Position numbers and translations under genes: made by a program | Source of the DNA: an uncultured Pseudomonadota bacterium | Lineage (GTDB): Bacteria > Pseudomonadota > Gammaproteobacteria > Steroidobacterales > Steroidobacteraceae | Reading direction: 5' to 3' | Assembly: GCA_903927005.1 (NCBI GenBank) | Contig: CAIYLH010000079.1 | Coordinates: 1 to 64,000 of the forward strand | Length of the DNA: 64,000 bases | Shown here: piece after piece, positions 37,266-46,788 of the stretch | Layout of the letters: each line of letters begins with the position of its first letter | Numbering within the stretch: position 1 is the first letter of the stretch | Notes under the pieces: model-generated | Databases searched by the model: none | The model's input: the letters and a program-made list of their open reading frames with translations, nothing else | What the model was told of the DNA's origin: nothing

Positions 37266-38449
37266 CGGACACTCCCCTCACCGCCCGAATCCTTGAATCC
37301 CGGCACCCGCATATAGTGTCGCGCCAGTCGCAGCGCGACCTCGCGGGCATCCACGTCAGTGCGGTTGCACAACGCCACCGTGGTCAGGCGCTGCTCGGGG
37401 AAACGCATGATCGCGCTGCGAAAGCCGCTGGTGGTGCCGAAGTGCCAGCGCCGCGCGTAGCCCTCCGACGGATCCAGAAACCAGCCGTAGCCGTATGCCA
37501 CCGGCTCGCCAGGCGCGAGATTGTCCTCGTCGCCAACCTCTGGCCATCGGGTCTGCCCGCCGTTGGCGAGGCGCACCGGCTCGTAGGCGGGGCTCATCAG
37601 GGACTCCGCCAGCAATGTATGGCGCTCCAGCGCGTCATCCCAGCGCGCAAGATCTGCGAGGTTCGAATAAATGCCGCCGTCGCCCTGCGTGGCCGACGTG
37701 GAGCTCTGGTCGGCCGCTGACAGTCCCGTTGCGCCCGACGCATAGCCATAGGCCCGCGCGGCAACCGTGTTGCGACCCCGCACAAACAGTCGTGTGCCGT
37801 GCATGCCCAGCGGCGCGAAGATCCTCGTGGTGAGAAACGCCTCGAACGGGAGCGCAGATACACGCCCGACTATCAGTCCGAGCAGAACGTAGGCGGAGTT
37901 GCTGTAGGCCCACTGGCTGCCCGGCTCGAAACGCAGCGCCGGCTGGCGCTGCAGCAGTTCGAGCACCTGCGCATCCTGGATCTGGTTCTGTGGCGTGTAC
38001 GCCGGGCCGCCTGCGTGCTCCTCGAGCTCCATCAGCTCCTCGTAGTCCGCCAAACCCGCCGTGTGCGTCAGCAGGTGGCGGACCGTGACGCGACGCGCGT
38101 AGTCCGGAAATCCCGGCAGCAGATCGGCTAGCGTCGCGTCATAAGACAGGCGACCGTCAGCGACCAGCAGCATCACCGCCATCGCGGTGAACTGCTTACT
38201 GACGGAGGCAAGGCGGAAGTTGCTGTGGGCATCGAGCGGCTGGCGTGAGCCTAGCGAACGCATGCCATAGCCCGCAGCGAGCAGCGTGTGCCCACCACGA
38301 CGCACCAGCAGCGCGCAACCGGGGCTCCGCGCGCCGGGCACCACACCCAGCGGAACCGGCGGCGCATTGGCGGCCAACGCGTTACCGCACAGGACGCCGG
38401 CGAACGCGGCACCGCGCAGCCATCGGGGAAGGTCAGGAAGGAAAGGCAC
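37262..38449 (-). CDS. exported serine hydrolase, class C beta-lactamase family
   Basis: The 395-residue protein has a signal peptide (about 1-27). Family motifs: S-V-S-K (Ser82, Lys85) as catalytic SxxK, YSN (182-184) as the Tyr motif, and HFGTTSG near the C-terminus as the HxG equivalent of KTG. It may be a DD-peptidase, esterase or lactamase-like enzyme in the periplasm or on the surface; a true beta-lactamase role cannot be claimed. Its stop overlaps the ATG of the repetitive beta-rich gene, so the two are expressed together. Confidence 0.85.
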   Translation of the reverse strand: MPFLPDLPRWLRGAAFAGVLCGNALAANAPPVPLGVVPGARSPGCALLVRRGGHTLLAAGYGMRSLGSRQPLDAHSNFRLASVSKQFTAMAVMLLVADGRLSYDATLADLLPGFPDYARRVTVRHLLTHTAGLADYEELMELEEHAGGPAYTPQNQIQDAQVLELLQRQPALRFEPGSQWAYSNSAYVLLGLIVGRVSALPFEAFLTTRIFAPLGMHGTRLFVRGRNTVAARAYGYASGATGLSAADQSSTSATQGDGGIYSNLADLARWDDALERHTLLAESLMSPAYEPVRLANGGQTRWPEVGDEDNLAPGEPVAYGYGWFLDPSEGYARRWHFGTTSGFRSAIMRFPEQRLTTVALCNRTDVDAREVALRLARHYMRVPGFKDSGGEGSVR

Positions 38450-38491
38450 GCCCCATCGTAGCTGACCGACGGGACGTGCGGCGAATCTCCC

Positions 38492-39751
38492 TTACGGCAG
38501 GTCCATCAACGGCCCGAAAGCACCCGGATGTGCCGCATCCTGGTAAAGCACCCCGGGCCGCATCGTGGCAACGCCAGCAGTGACCGTCTGGGTGGGGCCA
38601 GAAGTCGTCACGATGTCCGGCAAGCCGTCGCCATTCACATCGACGACCTCGACCTGGAAGCCATCACCACCCAGCAGCGAGTAGGTCACCGGAGCTGCCA
38701 GGCTGGTTGTTGCCCCGGCCTGCTGCAGGAAGACCGTCAGGGACGAGTCGCCCGCAACGATGACATCCGGCAAACCGTCACCGTTGAGGTCCGCGACCTT
38801 GAGCGCGAACTCGCCGGTATGTGCCGGCAAGGGGCCATTGATCGCGGCCAGAAACTGGCCGGGATGTGCCGCATCGTTGAGCAGTACCGACAGTACCGGC
38901 GCATCGCCGCCGGTCGGTCCTGGATCGCCAACGACCAGGTCCAACAGGCCGTCGCCATTGAGGTCGGCGACCGCGATCAGGTTGCCGCCCTGAACGTAGG
39001 CATTCACGGTCTGGGTATAGACCGGCACCGCCGCGCCGAACGCAGCCGTGGCAGGATCGCTGCCGTGAAACAGCACCTTCACGCCCACCGCATCCACGAG
39101 CACAACGTCGAGCAGTCCATCGTCATTCAGGTCAGCCAGCTGCACCGTGGCCGCACCGCCGGTATAAAGCCCTACCGGCGCGGCGAACGTACCGCGCGTT
39201 GTCGGGCTCTGCAGGAACATCGACACCGGATAGTCAGCAACCACGAGGTCCGGGATGCCATCGCCATTCAGGTCGCCGACCGCAACTCCGGTGGCGCCTT
39301 GCGAGGCCAGATAGGACGGTGCGCCGAAAGTGCCGTGACCATCGCCGCTGTTGAGCACGACCGACACGAAGCCACCGTCGTTACTCGAGGTCACAAGGTC
39401 CGGATAGCCGTCGCCGTTGATATCGGCAACCGTGACCGTCGAGGGCGCAACCCCGTTGGGAGTGAGCAGCGGCGCTGCAAAAGTGTTCGCTGCGGCGTCG
39501 TGCAGGTAGAGCGAGATGTTGCCCGCCACCCCGTGACGGTACCAGGAGACGGTGGCCAGATCAGTCTTGCCATCACCGTTGAAGTCGCCGGCAACGAGAC
39601 CGAAAGTACTGGTGACCGGCGTGTAGGGCTGGCAATTTCCCCAGCAGCCGCCCGAGTTACTGTCGTTGCAACCGGCAATCATGAAGGAAGTGGCGAGCAA
39701 CGCCCCGATCGCTACGACGCGTGGCGCTCGTGTAAAAATCTGCGTACCCAT
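38492..39751 (-). CDS. FG-GAP/VCBS-repeat lipoprotein
   Basis: The 419-residue protein has a signal with lipobox IAGC (Cys28) and then at least seven repeats with D-x-N-x-D-G calcium loops, for example GDFNGDGKTDLA, ADINGDGYPDLV, ADLNDDGLLDVV and VDVNGDGLPDIV. These motifs build a seven-bladed beta-propeller like integrin alpha chains. A surface or periplasmic binding function, probably calcium-stabilised, is likely; the ligand is unknown. The start is ATG 39751. It ends 42 bases before the serine hydrolase start and may share its transcript. Confidence 0.8.
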   Translation of the reverse strand: MGTQIFTRAPRVVAIGALLATSFMIAGCNDSNSGGCWGNCQPYTPVTSTFGLVAGDFNGDGKTDLATVSWYRHGVAGNISLYLHDAAANTFAAPLLTPNGVAPSTVTVADINGDGYPDLVTSSNDGGFVSVVLNSGDGHGTFGAPSYLASQGATGVAVGDLNGDGIPDLVVADYPVSMFLQSPTTRGTFAAPVGLYTGGAATVQLADLNDDGLLDVVLVDAVGVKVLFHGSDPATAAFGAAVPVYTQTVNAYVQGGNLIAVADLNGDGLLDLVVGDPGPTGGDAPVLSVLLNDAAHPGQFLAAINGPLPAHTGEFALKVADLNGDGLPDVIVAGDSSLTVFLQQAGATTSLAAPVTYSLLGGDGFQVEVVDVNGDGLPDIVTTSGPTQTVTAGVATMRPGVLYQDAAHPGAFGPLMDLP

Positions 39752-39951
39752 GGCCTACTCCATTTGACGCGTGAAGACGGTCAATTCACTCGTATTATCG
39801 CGCACGGCGACCCGTACGAACGGACTAGCGCCTCATTTTGTGACGCACGGCATGCAGCCACTGCCCACTGCAGTCGCAGATGCAGCTTGAGGCCCCACCC
39901 CCCTGAAACGCCGTGCGGACGAATCGGTTGACCGCCCTCCAGCGGTGACGA
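39752..39951. other. gap upstream of the FG-GAP lipoprotein gene
   Basis: The 200 bases between two minus-strand genes contain AT-richer stretches around 39780-39800 (TTCACTCGTATTATC), which may hold the promoter of the lipoprotein gene. No gene or strong terminator is seen. Confidence 0.3.
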
Positions 39952-40482
39952 TCAGCGCCCGGAAATGATCTTCGCTTTGAGCGTCTGAAACTCGTCCTCA
40001 GTGAGAATTCCACGCTTGCGCAGGTCATCCAGCCTGATCAACTCATCGTAGTAGTCAGGCCGCGCCTTTGCAGCGCTGACCGGCGGCGCCGGCATCACTA
40101 CCGCGGCCGCAGGCGTGGCAACGGGCGCAGGCGCGACAGCAGTTGAGGCAGGCGCGAGGACCGGCGCAACGAGCGCGGGCTGCGTGCCCGACTGCACCAG
40201 TCGGAAGTCGTAGTCGATGGTCGACAGATGGCCGACCTGCAGCGTGTCCTCACGCACGGCAACTTCCACCGCCGTCATCCCCTTACTACGGGCGAAGACA
40301 TTGGCCTGCTCCACGACCGCCGCCCGCATCGCGGCGGTATCGGCATAGACGTGACCTGCATCTGCCCGCGAGAGCCGGTAGGTGTCGCTCGACAACCTGA
40401 CCATCCCGGGATAGCTGCACGCACCGAGCAGGCCTGCAGCCATCGACAGCGTGAACCACCGGACCCAACGAGCCTTGCCCAT
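39952..40482 (-). CDS. lipoprotein with C-terminal SHOCT domain
   Basis: ATG 40482, behind AAAGAGGCG, gives 176 residues; a much longer upstream frame lacks coding character. The signal ends in LLGAC (Cys about 22), a lipobox. A conserved domain (VYADTAAMRAAVVEQANVFA) is followed by a Pro/Ala linker and a C-terminal SHOCT helix pair, LDDLRKRGILTEDEFQTLKA. SHOCT units mediate oligomerisation in many envelope proteins. Function is unknown. Confidence 0.75.
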   Translation of the reverse strand: MGKARWVRWFTLSMAAGLLGACSYPGMVRLSSDTYRLSRADAGHVYADTAAMRAAVVEQANVFARSKGMTAVEVAVREDTLQVGHLSTIDYDFRLVQSGTQPALVAPVLAPASTAVAPAPVATPAAAVVMPAPPVSAAKARPDYYDELIRLDDLRKRGILTEDEFQTLKAKIISGR

Positions 40483-40823
40483 ACGCGCCTCTTTGCTTTG
40501 CCGTGATGTCGATCGAGCAGCATGCCCGCCCTGACGGTCAACCCTACACGGCAGTCCGGCGATTGACGAATACGGAGAAGCACCGCCCCCCACAGCTTGC
40601 CAGCAGCGAGCACCCAAAGGATTCCCCAGGCCATAGCGCAAAGCTCACAGTTCACAAGCAAGCGCCGCTCCGGTCATTAAAACGTAAGAAAACTTCTGTT
40701 TAATCTGCATGTTGCGACGGGAGTTGAGTCTTCCCGGCAGGCAACGGCCTGCGCGGCGACGTCGGTCGCCCCTCACGCCACGTCGCCTCGCCCCCTGGCT
40801 ATCCACGACAGAGCGGTACCCCG
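40483..40823. other. divergent region between SHOCT lipoprotein and acyltransferase genes
   Basis: These 341 bases hold no gene. An AT-rich patch at about 40675-40705 (CATTAAAACGTAAG...TTTAATC) is the likely promoter zone, readable in either direction. Nothing else is supported. Confidence 0.35.
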
Positions 40824-41753
40824 ATGCTCCCCGACGTTCCTTACTCCATGTCCGATACGAGCCTCGACCGTCCACGCCGCGCGATGATTCGTGCACTGGA
40901 ACTCGTCTCCGGCCAGCACGACATGCAGCGCGGCTATGATCGGTATCGCAGCAACGCGCCTGCGGGCATCTCGTTCTTCGCCGACGGCGTAAGCCATTTC
41001 GGCGTGCGCCCGGATCTGGACAAAAGCGCACTGGGCCGGATTCCGGCCACCGGCCCGCTGTTGCTGGTCGCCAACCATCCCTTCGGCATCATCGACGGGC
41101 TGCTGCTTTGCTGGCTCGTCAGTCAGGTCCGGCGTGACTTCAAGATCATGCTCAACGGCGGCCGTTACGTTCCGGAGATGGGCGGGCATGCGATCGCGCT
41201 AGATTTCTCCGGCACCCGCCAGGCGCAGAAGACCAACGTCGCCGGCCGCACCGAAGCGCGTCGTACGCTGGAGGGGGGCGGCGTGGTGATCATCTTCCCG
41301 GCGGGCGGAATCTCGACCTCGACCGACCGCTGGGGTCGCACGCCTGCGATGGACGTTGCCTGGCATCCGTTCGCGGCACAGCTACTTGCACGTACCCGCT
41401 GCCCGGTGCTGCCGGTATGGTTCGAAGGCCAGAACGGCCGACTGTTCCAGATGGTTAGCCACCTGAGCCTGACCCTGCGATGGGGATTGCTGATCGGCGA
41501 AAACATGCGCCGCCTGCGCTCACCGGTAAGAATGGTCGTCGGCGACGTAAAGCCTTATGACGCTTTTCCCGAACATATCGATCGAGTGGCCCTGTCGGCC
41601 GAACTGTGTCGACTGACCTACGCGCTCGGCGGCATCGACACTGCCGTCACCGGCATTGCGGCCGACTGGCCGCCGCCGCTGCGCGCGAAAGCCCCGCCGC
41701 GCGAGCCGACGCGCGTGCGCTTGCTGCCGCGACTGCTGCGGCAGCGCGCCTGA
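40824..41753 (+). CDS. lysophospholipid acyltransferase family protein
   Basis: The 309-residue protein has the block-I motif [12 protein letters not shown] (His and Asp five residues apart, as in hemolysin-associated PlsC relatives) and [12 protein letters not shown] as block III. This family transfers acyl groups to lysolipids such as lyso-ornithine lipid or glycerolipids. There is no N-terminal membrane helix, so it is a peripheral form. ATG 40824 is used; ATG 40848 is an alternative. The acceptor lipid is unknown, and no OlsB-type partner is adjacent. Confidence 0.8.
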   Translation: MLPDVPYSMSDTSLDRPRRAMIRALELVSGQHDMQRGYDRYRSNAPAGISFFADGVSHFGVRPDLDKSALGRIPATGPLLLVANHPFGIIDGLLLCWLVSQVRRDFKIMLNGGRYVPEMGGHAIALDFSGTRQAQKTNVAGRTEARRTLEGGGVVIIFPAGGISTSTDRWGRTPAMDVAWHPFAAQLLARTRCPVLPVWFEGQNGRLFQMVSHLSLTLRWGLLIGENMRRLRSPVRMVVGDVKPYDAFPEHIDRVALSAELCRLTYALGGIDTAVTGIAADWPPPLRAKAPPREPTRVRLLPRLLRQRA

Positions 41754-41778
41754 TGCGTTACCAAAGCGACCTGCACCG

Positions 41779-42180
41779 CTAGCGCGCGGCCTCCGCCCGC
41801 AAGCGGTCTTCAACGCGAAAGAAGCGCCGACCTAGCGTGAGCATCTCGGCATCGCCGGGGTGGTCGAGCGTCTCCACTGCCGAGATCCGCTTCGCGAGCG
41901 ATGAAGCGTGCTCGTCGATGAAGTTCTTGAACTCAAGCTTGGCATTGCCCGGGCCCGCCAGCAGGATCGCGCCGTAGCCCTCAAGCGCGGCGACGAGGCG
42001 GTCGAAATACACCTTGTCGACCCCCTTGTGGCCACTGCCTGTGATGTTGGCCTTGTGCTGCAGATGGTGCCCGGTGGCCCCCGCCGCCACGATCTGCGGT
42101 GGCGCATCGTCGGCATTGAACGTGAATATCTTGGCCTCGCGATGATCTAGCCAGACGACCGCGTGGAAGTGCGTGTTCAT
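41779..42180 (-). CDS. eRF1-domain-3-like 'translational machinery' protein
   Basis: The 133-residue protein, HAVVWLDHREAKIFTFNADD at the start, KANITGSGHKGVDKVYFDRL in the middle and ETLDHPGDAEMLTLGRRFF at the end, belongs to the small bacterial family resembling domain 3 of eRF1/Pelota (a L7Ae-like fold). Members are often stress-induced; a contribution to ribosome function has not been shown to my knowledge. The ATG at 42180 is followed by normal codon use. Convergent with the acyltransferase gene, 25 bases apart. Confidence 0.65.
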   Translation of the reverse strand: MNTHFHAVVWLDHREAKIFTFNADDAPPQIVAAGATGHHLQHKANITGSGHKGVDKVYFDRLVAALEGYGAILLAGPGNAKLEFKNFIDEHASSLAKRISAVETLDHPGDAEMLTLGRRFFRVEDRLRAEAAR

Positions 42181-42628
42181 TAGGATTCCTCGCTCTTAAT
42201 TGACCCAAGCAAGTGTGGTCCGCGGCCTGTCACCCGTCTGTAGGCATCATTCCTGCGATCTCAACCTGCCGCGCTAAGGCGCTGCGGATTGGGCGCTGCA
42301 GCACCGGCAAGCAGCCCGTTCGGATATCCTGAAAGCGACTAAACGCCGTCCGGCATCGGGCAGAGGCCCAATCCGGGACGCGGCACGCTGTCATAAGTCC
42401 CGGGTTAGGGATATAAATCCCAGACTCTGTGCCGACGCCGCGGCCACCCCCCAAACCGATGGCTGCGTCCGGCGCCACGCGGCATGCCTTGCCGCTGCTC
42501 AGACGCCCCCCCCGCGGCGGCTGAATTGTCTAGACTAAGGTCAAATTGCGCCGGCAGAATGCCGCCGACGCCACTCCAACCGACTCGATTCGCGTACAGC
42601 AGAGCATTGCTGCCGCCAGGGTGATGCG
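42181..42628. other. 448-base gap before the DUF349 gene
   Basis: No supported gene lies here. A short palindrome GGGATATAAATCCC is seen near 42407-42420, and CTAGACTAAGGTCAAATTG just upstream of the DUF349 gene is the most promoter-like stretch. No tRNA or riboswitch pattern was recognised. Confidence 0.35.
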
Positions 42629-45334
42629 ATGACCGTTCTCTCCCGCTTCTTCCAGAAGGCGCCGCCGCCGCCGCCGCCCACCGTCGAGCAGCGCATTGCC
42701 GCGCTCAGCGCCGCCACGACCGAGACGCTGGTTCCGATCGCGTTGGGCACGGACGAGGAAGAAATGCGCATCGCGGCAGTCCGCATGCTGCCCGACTGCG
42801 ACGCGCTGCGCCGGCTTGCCGGCCTCGCCATGGGCCCGGACGGCATCGCGACACCGACCGGCAGCACGCTGCGTCAGGCAGCCCAGACGCGCATGGCGCA
42901 GTTCATCGATCACGGCTCGCTGGACATCGCGACACTAGGCACGGAGCCGTCACAGCGCGGGGCATTGCTGGCGGTAGCGGCACTATGCGAGGACGACACA
43001 CGCCTCCCCGGGATTATCGCCGGCATCACCGCCCCCGCGGACCTCTACAAGCTGGTTACCGACAACCCCTCCAGCCGGGTCCGCCAGCTGGCCGCGGCCG
43101 CTATTGACGACCCAGCGCTGCTACAGGAGCTACTGAAGCTCGTTCGCGGCGCCGACAAGACCGTCTATCGTCAGATCAAGGACCGCTTTGCCGCCAGCGC
43201 GGCGATCGAGCGCGAAGCCGCCGAAGCCGCCCGCGAGGCCCTCGCGGTCTGCGCGGCCCTTGAACAACACAGTACCCGCTCCCACGACCCGCTCTACGCC
43301 GCTACGGTCGATGTGCTCGCCGCTCGCTGGGCGGCGATTGCCACCCGCCCCGCCCCGGACGTCGAGTCGCGCGGCCAGCAGGCGCTGCTGCGCTGCCGCG
43401 AGGTCATCGACGCGCATGCCCAGGCGCTCGCGCAGGCTGCGGCCGATAAGGCCGCCGAACAGGCAGCTGCGCTGGCCGCCGCAGAAGACGCCGAGCAGGC
43501 GCGCCTCGCCGCCGAACAGGCGGCCGTCCAACAAGCCGAAGAAAACGAGCAAGCAGCAGTGGCGACAGACGAGGCACAGGTACAAGCCGCGCAGGCGCAG
43601 TCCGAGCAGCGCAATGCCGATGAACAAGCGTTCCGCAAGCTCGGCGGCCTGATCCGACTCGCCAAGGACGTCCTGCAGGCCGGCAACACACGCAAGGCCT
43701 CGACGCTGCGACGCACGATCGAAGAACAGTGGCCGACCGTCACGCCCGTGCCCCCCCACCTATCCCGCAGCCTCCAGCAGCTCGATTCCAAACTGACCGA
43801 ACTGCGCCAGTGGAAGGACTTCGCCGTCGGACCGAAGCGCATGGAGCTGGTCGAGGAAATGGAGTCGCTGGTCGGCTCCCAGGATGAACCGAAGGCACTG
43901 GCCGAACGCATCCAGGCCGTGCAGCAGGAATGGCGCACCCTCAACAAGGGCATCGCAAGCCCTGCGCCCGAGGAAGAGGAACGCTTTCAGGCCGCGCACA
44001 AGGCCGCCTTCCAGCCGTGTCGGGAGTACTTCGCCACGCAGGCGAATATCCGCCGCGAGAACCTGGAGCAGCGCAAGCGCGTGCTTGAACGCGTCAAGGC
44101 GTTTGAGACAACTCAGGCAGACGAATCTGCCGACCGGCGCACGATCCTCGACGTACTTCGCGAGGCCCCGCGCGAGTGGCGCAGCCACGGGCCGGTCGAC
44201 CGCGAGGCGGCCGCCCCCGCCCAGGCAGAGTTCGATGCAGCCCTCGACCGGCTGCGTGCGCAACTCAATGCCTGGCACGACCAGAACGCCGCCAACCGCC
44301 AGGCGCTGATCGCGCAGGCACGCCAACTGGCGACCCTGGAGGACAGCTCACAGGCGATTGACGGCGCAAAGCGCCTGCAGGCGCAGTGGCGTGATGCGGG
44401 GCCGCTGCCGCGCGAGCAGGACCAGGCACTGTGGAGCGAGTTCCGCGAACTGTGCGATACGATCTACCGCAAGCGCGAAGAGGCCTTCACGCAGTTCGCT
44501 GCCAGCCTCGAGGCGGGGAAGGCGCAGGTCATCTTGCTGTGCGAGAGTATCGAAGCGGCGACGAAACTCGCGCCACCGAGCCGCTCCGAAGGCAGCGCGA
44601 AACTGCTCGAATGGCGCACGGCCTCCGATGCGATCGGCGACGTGCCGCGCGCCGATGCACGCGCACTTCGTGACCGACTGGAACGTGCCCTATCGCAGTA
44701 CGAGGCGCTGCTGGGACAGCAGGGCCGCCGCGACGCGGACGCCGCCGTCTCCAACCTATTTGAAGCGGCAAGGCATGTGCGCGCCTACGAGCGCGCGATC
44801 GATCAGAATGCCGATGAAGCCGAGCACGGCGCACTCAAGAGCGCCGCCGAAGCCTTCATCGCGACCGTGCCGCGCTGGCCGACGGGAGGCCAGCAGGCCG
44901 TCCGTCAGGCACTGCTGCGGGCTGATGCGGCCAACCCCGACGACGGCAGCCGCGAACGCGACCTGCGCATGCTGTGCATTCGTGGCGAGTTGTTCGGCTC
45001 CACGCCCACGCCAGCGGAAGACGAGGCGCTACGCCGCGACTACCAGATGCGGCATCTGATGCAGAGCATGGGACAGGGCAGCCAGACCGACGAGCGCGAC
45101 TGGGATTCAATGCTGCTCGAATGGGTCGGCATCCGCGCCATCAGCACAGAAGCTCACATGGACTTTGAGCGTCGCTTCCAGCGCTGCCTCGCCAAGCGGC
45201 CGGCGAAGTCTAGCGACGACTCGCCGTTCCGCAATCATGACGGCCAGGATCGCGTGCGCAAGGAGCGCGATTCCGGGGATCGGGGTGGCCGCCGCGACGG
45301 CCGTGCCTCGCCATCGGCTGGCCCGCGACGCTAG
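42629..45334 (+). CDS. large DUF349 coiled-coil protein
   Basis: The 901-residue cytoplasmic protein starts at ATG 42629 with a short proline run (KAPPPPPPT) and an HEAT-like segment, then an Ala/Glu/Gln coiled coil (about 240-335). Several DUF349 units follow, with characteristic W-x-x-x-G-x(3)-R/P patterns such as QQEWRTLNKGIASPAPEEEE, REWRSHGPVDREAAAPAQAE and QAQWRDAGPLPREQDQALWS. Length and repeats fit the proteobacterial DUF349 family, whose function is undefined. It stands alone in its transcript. Confidence 0.8.
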   Translation: MTVLSRFFQKAPPPPPPTVEQRIAALSAATTETLVPIALGTDEEEMRIAAVRMLPDCDALRRLAGLAMGPDGIATPTGSTLRQAAQTRMAQFIDHGSLDIATLGTEPSQRGALLAVAALCEDDTRLPGIIAGITAPADLYKLVTDNPSSRVRQLAAAAIDDPALLQELLKLVRGADKTVYRQIKDRFAASAAIEREAAEAAREALAVCAALEQHSTRSHDPLYAATVDVLAARWAAIATRPAPDVESRGQQALLRCREVIDAHAQALAQAAADKAAEQAAALAAAEDAEQARLAAEQAAVQQAEENEQAAVATDEAQVQAAQAQSEQRNADEQAFRKLGGLIRLAKDVLQAGNTRKASTLRRTIEEQWPTVTPVPPHLSRSLQQLDSKLTELRQWKDFAVGPKRMELVEEMESLVGSQDEPKALAERIQAVQQEWRTLNKGIASPAPEEEERFQAAHKAAFQPCREYFATQANIRRENLEQRKRVLERVKAFETTQADESADRRTILDVLREAPREWRSHGPVDREAAAPAQAEFDAALDRLRAQLNAWHDQNAANRQALIAQARQLATLEDSSQAIDGAKRLQAQWRDAGPLPREQDQALWSEFRELCDTIYRKREEAFTQFAASLEAGKAQVILLCESIEAATKLAPPSRSEGSAKLLEWRTASDAIGDVPRADARALRDRLERALSQYEALLGQQGRRDADAAVSNLFEAARHVRAYERAIDQNADEAEHGALKSAAEAFIATVPRWPTGGQQAVRQALLRADAANPDDGSRERDLRMLCIRGELFGSTPTPAEDEALRRDYQMRHLMQSMGQGSQTDERDWDSMLLEWVGIRAISTEAHMDFERRFQRCLAKRPAKSSDDSPFRNHDGQDRVRKERDSGDRGGRRDGRASPSAGPRR

Positions 45335-45383
45335 GGCGCCAACCAGGCCCACCGCGGGCTTTCGCCAATCGCCAGCAGCCAGG

Positions 45384-45415
45384 AAAAATGACGGGGTAGC
45401 ACCCTACCCCGTCAT
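45384..45415 (-). terminator. intrinsic terminator of the HELSE-motif protein gene
   Basis: ATGACGGGGTA (45388-45398) and TACCCCGTCAT (45405-45415) are perfectly complementary around a 6-base loop. On the minus strand five Ts follow (45388-45384). This is a standard terminator 33 bases after the minus-strand stop at 45448 and may also act on the plus-strand DUF349 transcript, though that side lacks a U-run. Confidence 0.85.
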
Positions 45416-45447
45416 ATCCAGAGCCTCTCAAAGAATCAATTCGACGC

Positions 45448-46788
45448 CTAGCGCTTCGCCGTGAACGGTGTCGCGCAGTCCAGGCCCGTCGACACCGCGG
45501 CGCTCGTCAGCACCGAGGTATCGGGATAGCTATATGCACCGCCAATCGCGCTGGACGGCGTGATCCCCGCAAACCATTGCACCAACGCCTCGTTCTGCGG
45601 GTGATAGGTATAGCCGTTCATCAGCGTGGGGATGGTGGCATTGGGAAGCCCCTCCAGGACATCACCGACCTCCAGATTGTTCTGACACAGGCCATTGGGC
45701 CCCACCCAGATCGGTGTCGAGTTATTGACGAACGGGTCGTTAAAGGCTTCCGACAGTTCGTGCGAAAGCGCTGTGATGTCGGAAAAGCCGCCGCCAAAGA
45801 GTCCCGGGGAAATCCACGACGCGTAGTTCATCACGTAATGACGCTCCCGCCAGCCATTGGAGGCGTCGCCCGGCTCGACGTCATACGTATGGTAGCCCAG
45901 CACACAGCAGCTGCCGTCTGCCGGGTCGAACAGGAAGGTGTTCGCGAACAGGAAGGTCGAGAGGTCCGTAGCTTTGACATCGCCCGACACCTCGGCTGCC
46001 CCCATTACCGTCGCAACATCAGTCGGAGTTGACGGAAAGAGCGCGGACGCGAATACGCTCTCGTTCACAAGCACATAGCGAAGCTGTCCGGTCGCGGCGT
46101 CGACATTAAATGAATAGGTACCGCGAATCAGCACCATTGTCCGTGGCGCCGTGACCACCGGCACCAGCACCGTATGCCAGCCAGCACCTGCGGTGTTGTA
46201 AAACTCGGCCCTCTGCACCGCATCGGTGTACTGCGTCCGCCGCGAGCTTGAACTGTAGTTGGTTGGAGAGAAGATAGGCGATGCGAGCACGTTGGAAATG
46301 TACGGCGTGGGGTCGAGGATCATCCGTACCTTGACGCCATCTGCCCGGGTAAAAAAGCGCGGACTACCGTCGAAATTCCGCAGGTCAATGATCACGGGCA
46401 CGATCGGCGCGCGAACCCGGGTAACCAGCGCATCGTCACCATCGCCGTGGTCACGGGTACCGACCGGTGAACGGCCGACCATCGAGTACTGCCAGGTAAA
46501 TTGCGGGGCCGCGCCAAATGGCGTCACCGACAAGCCCGGAAAATAGAAATAGCTGCTGAAATTTGGCAGCGTGTCGATGCCCAGCATGGAGCCATTGAAA
46601 TGTGTCCCTAGAACTCCCGTCCCATCCGCTGTGTTACCCAAATGCAGGGTGTGCGGCTTCATCTTCAGGTTGAAACTGTCGTCGACCTGATCTGATTCGA
46701 GCGCCAGCGACGATTGTGAAACGAGTGCGCCAAGTCCAATAAGAACCAGCCACAACGTGCGTCTCGCATAGAGTTTAAGAAAAGCCAT
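45448..46788 (-). CDS. exported protein with HELSEAFNDP metallopeptidase-like motif
   Basis: The 446-residue protein has a signal peptide (about 1-30, ending SLA). Near residue 345 it has ALSHELSEAFNDPFVNN, resembling the HELAEAVTDP motif found in secreted proteins where the two His/Glu positions may bind zinc (HExxE rather than HExxH). The rest is a probable beta-rich domain with CCVLGYHTYD and a closing cysteine. I do not recognise a named family; a secreted protease or a related non-catalytic fold is possible. It has its own terminator downstream. Confidence 0.5.
   Translation of the reverse strand: MAFLKLYARRTLWLVLIGLGALVSQSSLALESDQVDDSFNLKMKPHTLHLGNTADGTGVLGTHFNGSMLGIDTLPNFSSYFYFPGLSVTPFGAAPQFTWQYSMVGRSPVGTRDHGDGDDALVTRVRAPIVPVIIDLRNFDGSPRFFTRADGVKVRMILDPTPYISNVLASPIFSPTNYSSSSRRTQYTDAVQRAEFYNTAGAGWHTVLVPVVTAPRTMVLIRGTYSFNVDAATGQLRYVLVNESVFASALFPSTPTDVATVMGAAEVSGDVKATDLSTFLFANTFLFDPADGSCCVLGYHTYDVEPGDASNGWRERHYVMNYASWISPGLFGGGFSDITALSHELSEAFNDPFVNNSTPIWVGPNGLCQNNLEVGDVLEGLPNATIPTLMNGYTYHPQNEALVQWFAGITPSSAIGGAYSYPDTSVLTSAAVSTGLDCATPFTAKR

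Noticed and set aside
37262-38449. Annotating the SxxK hydrolase as a beta-lactamase resistance gene
   Set aside because: The family also contains esterases and DD-peptidases and nothing in the sequence or context supports lactam hydrolysis.
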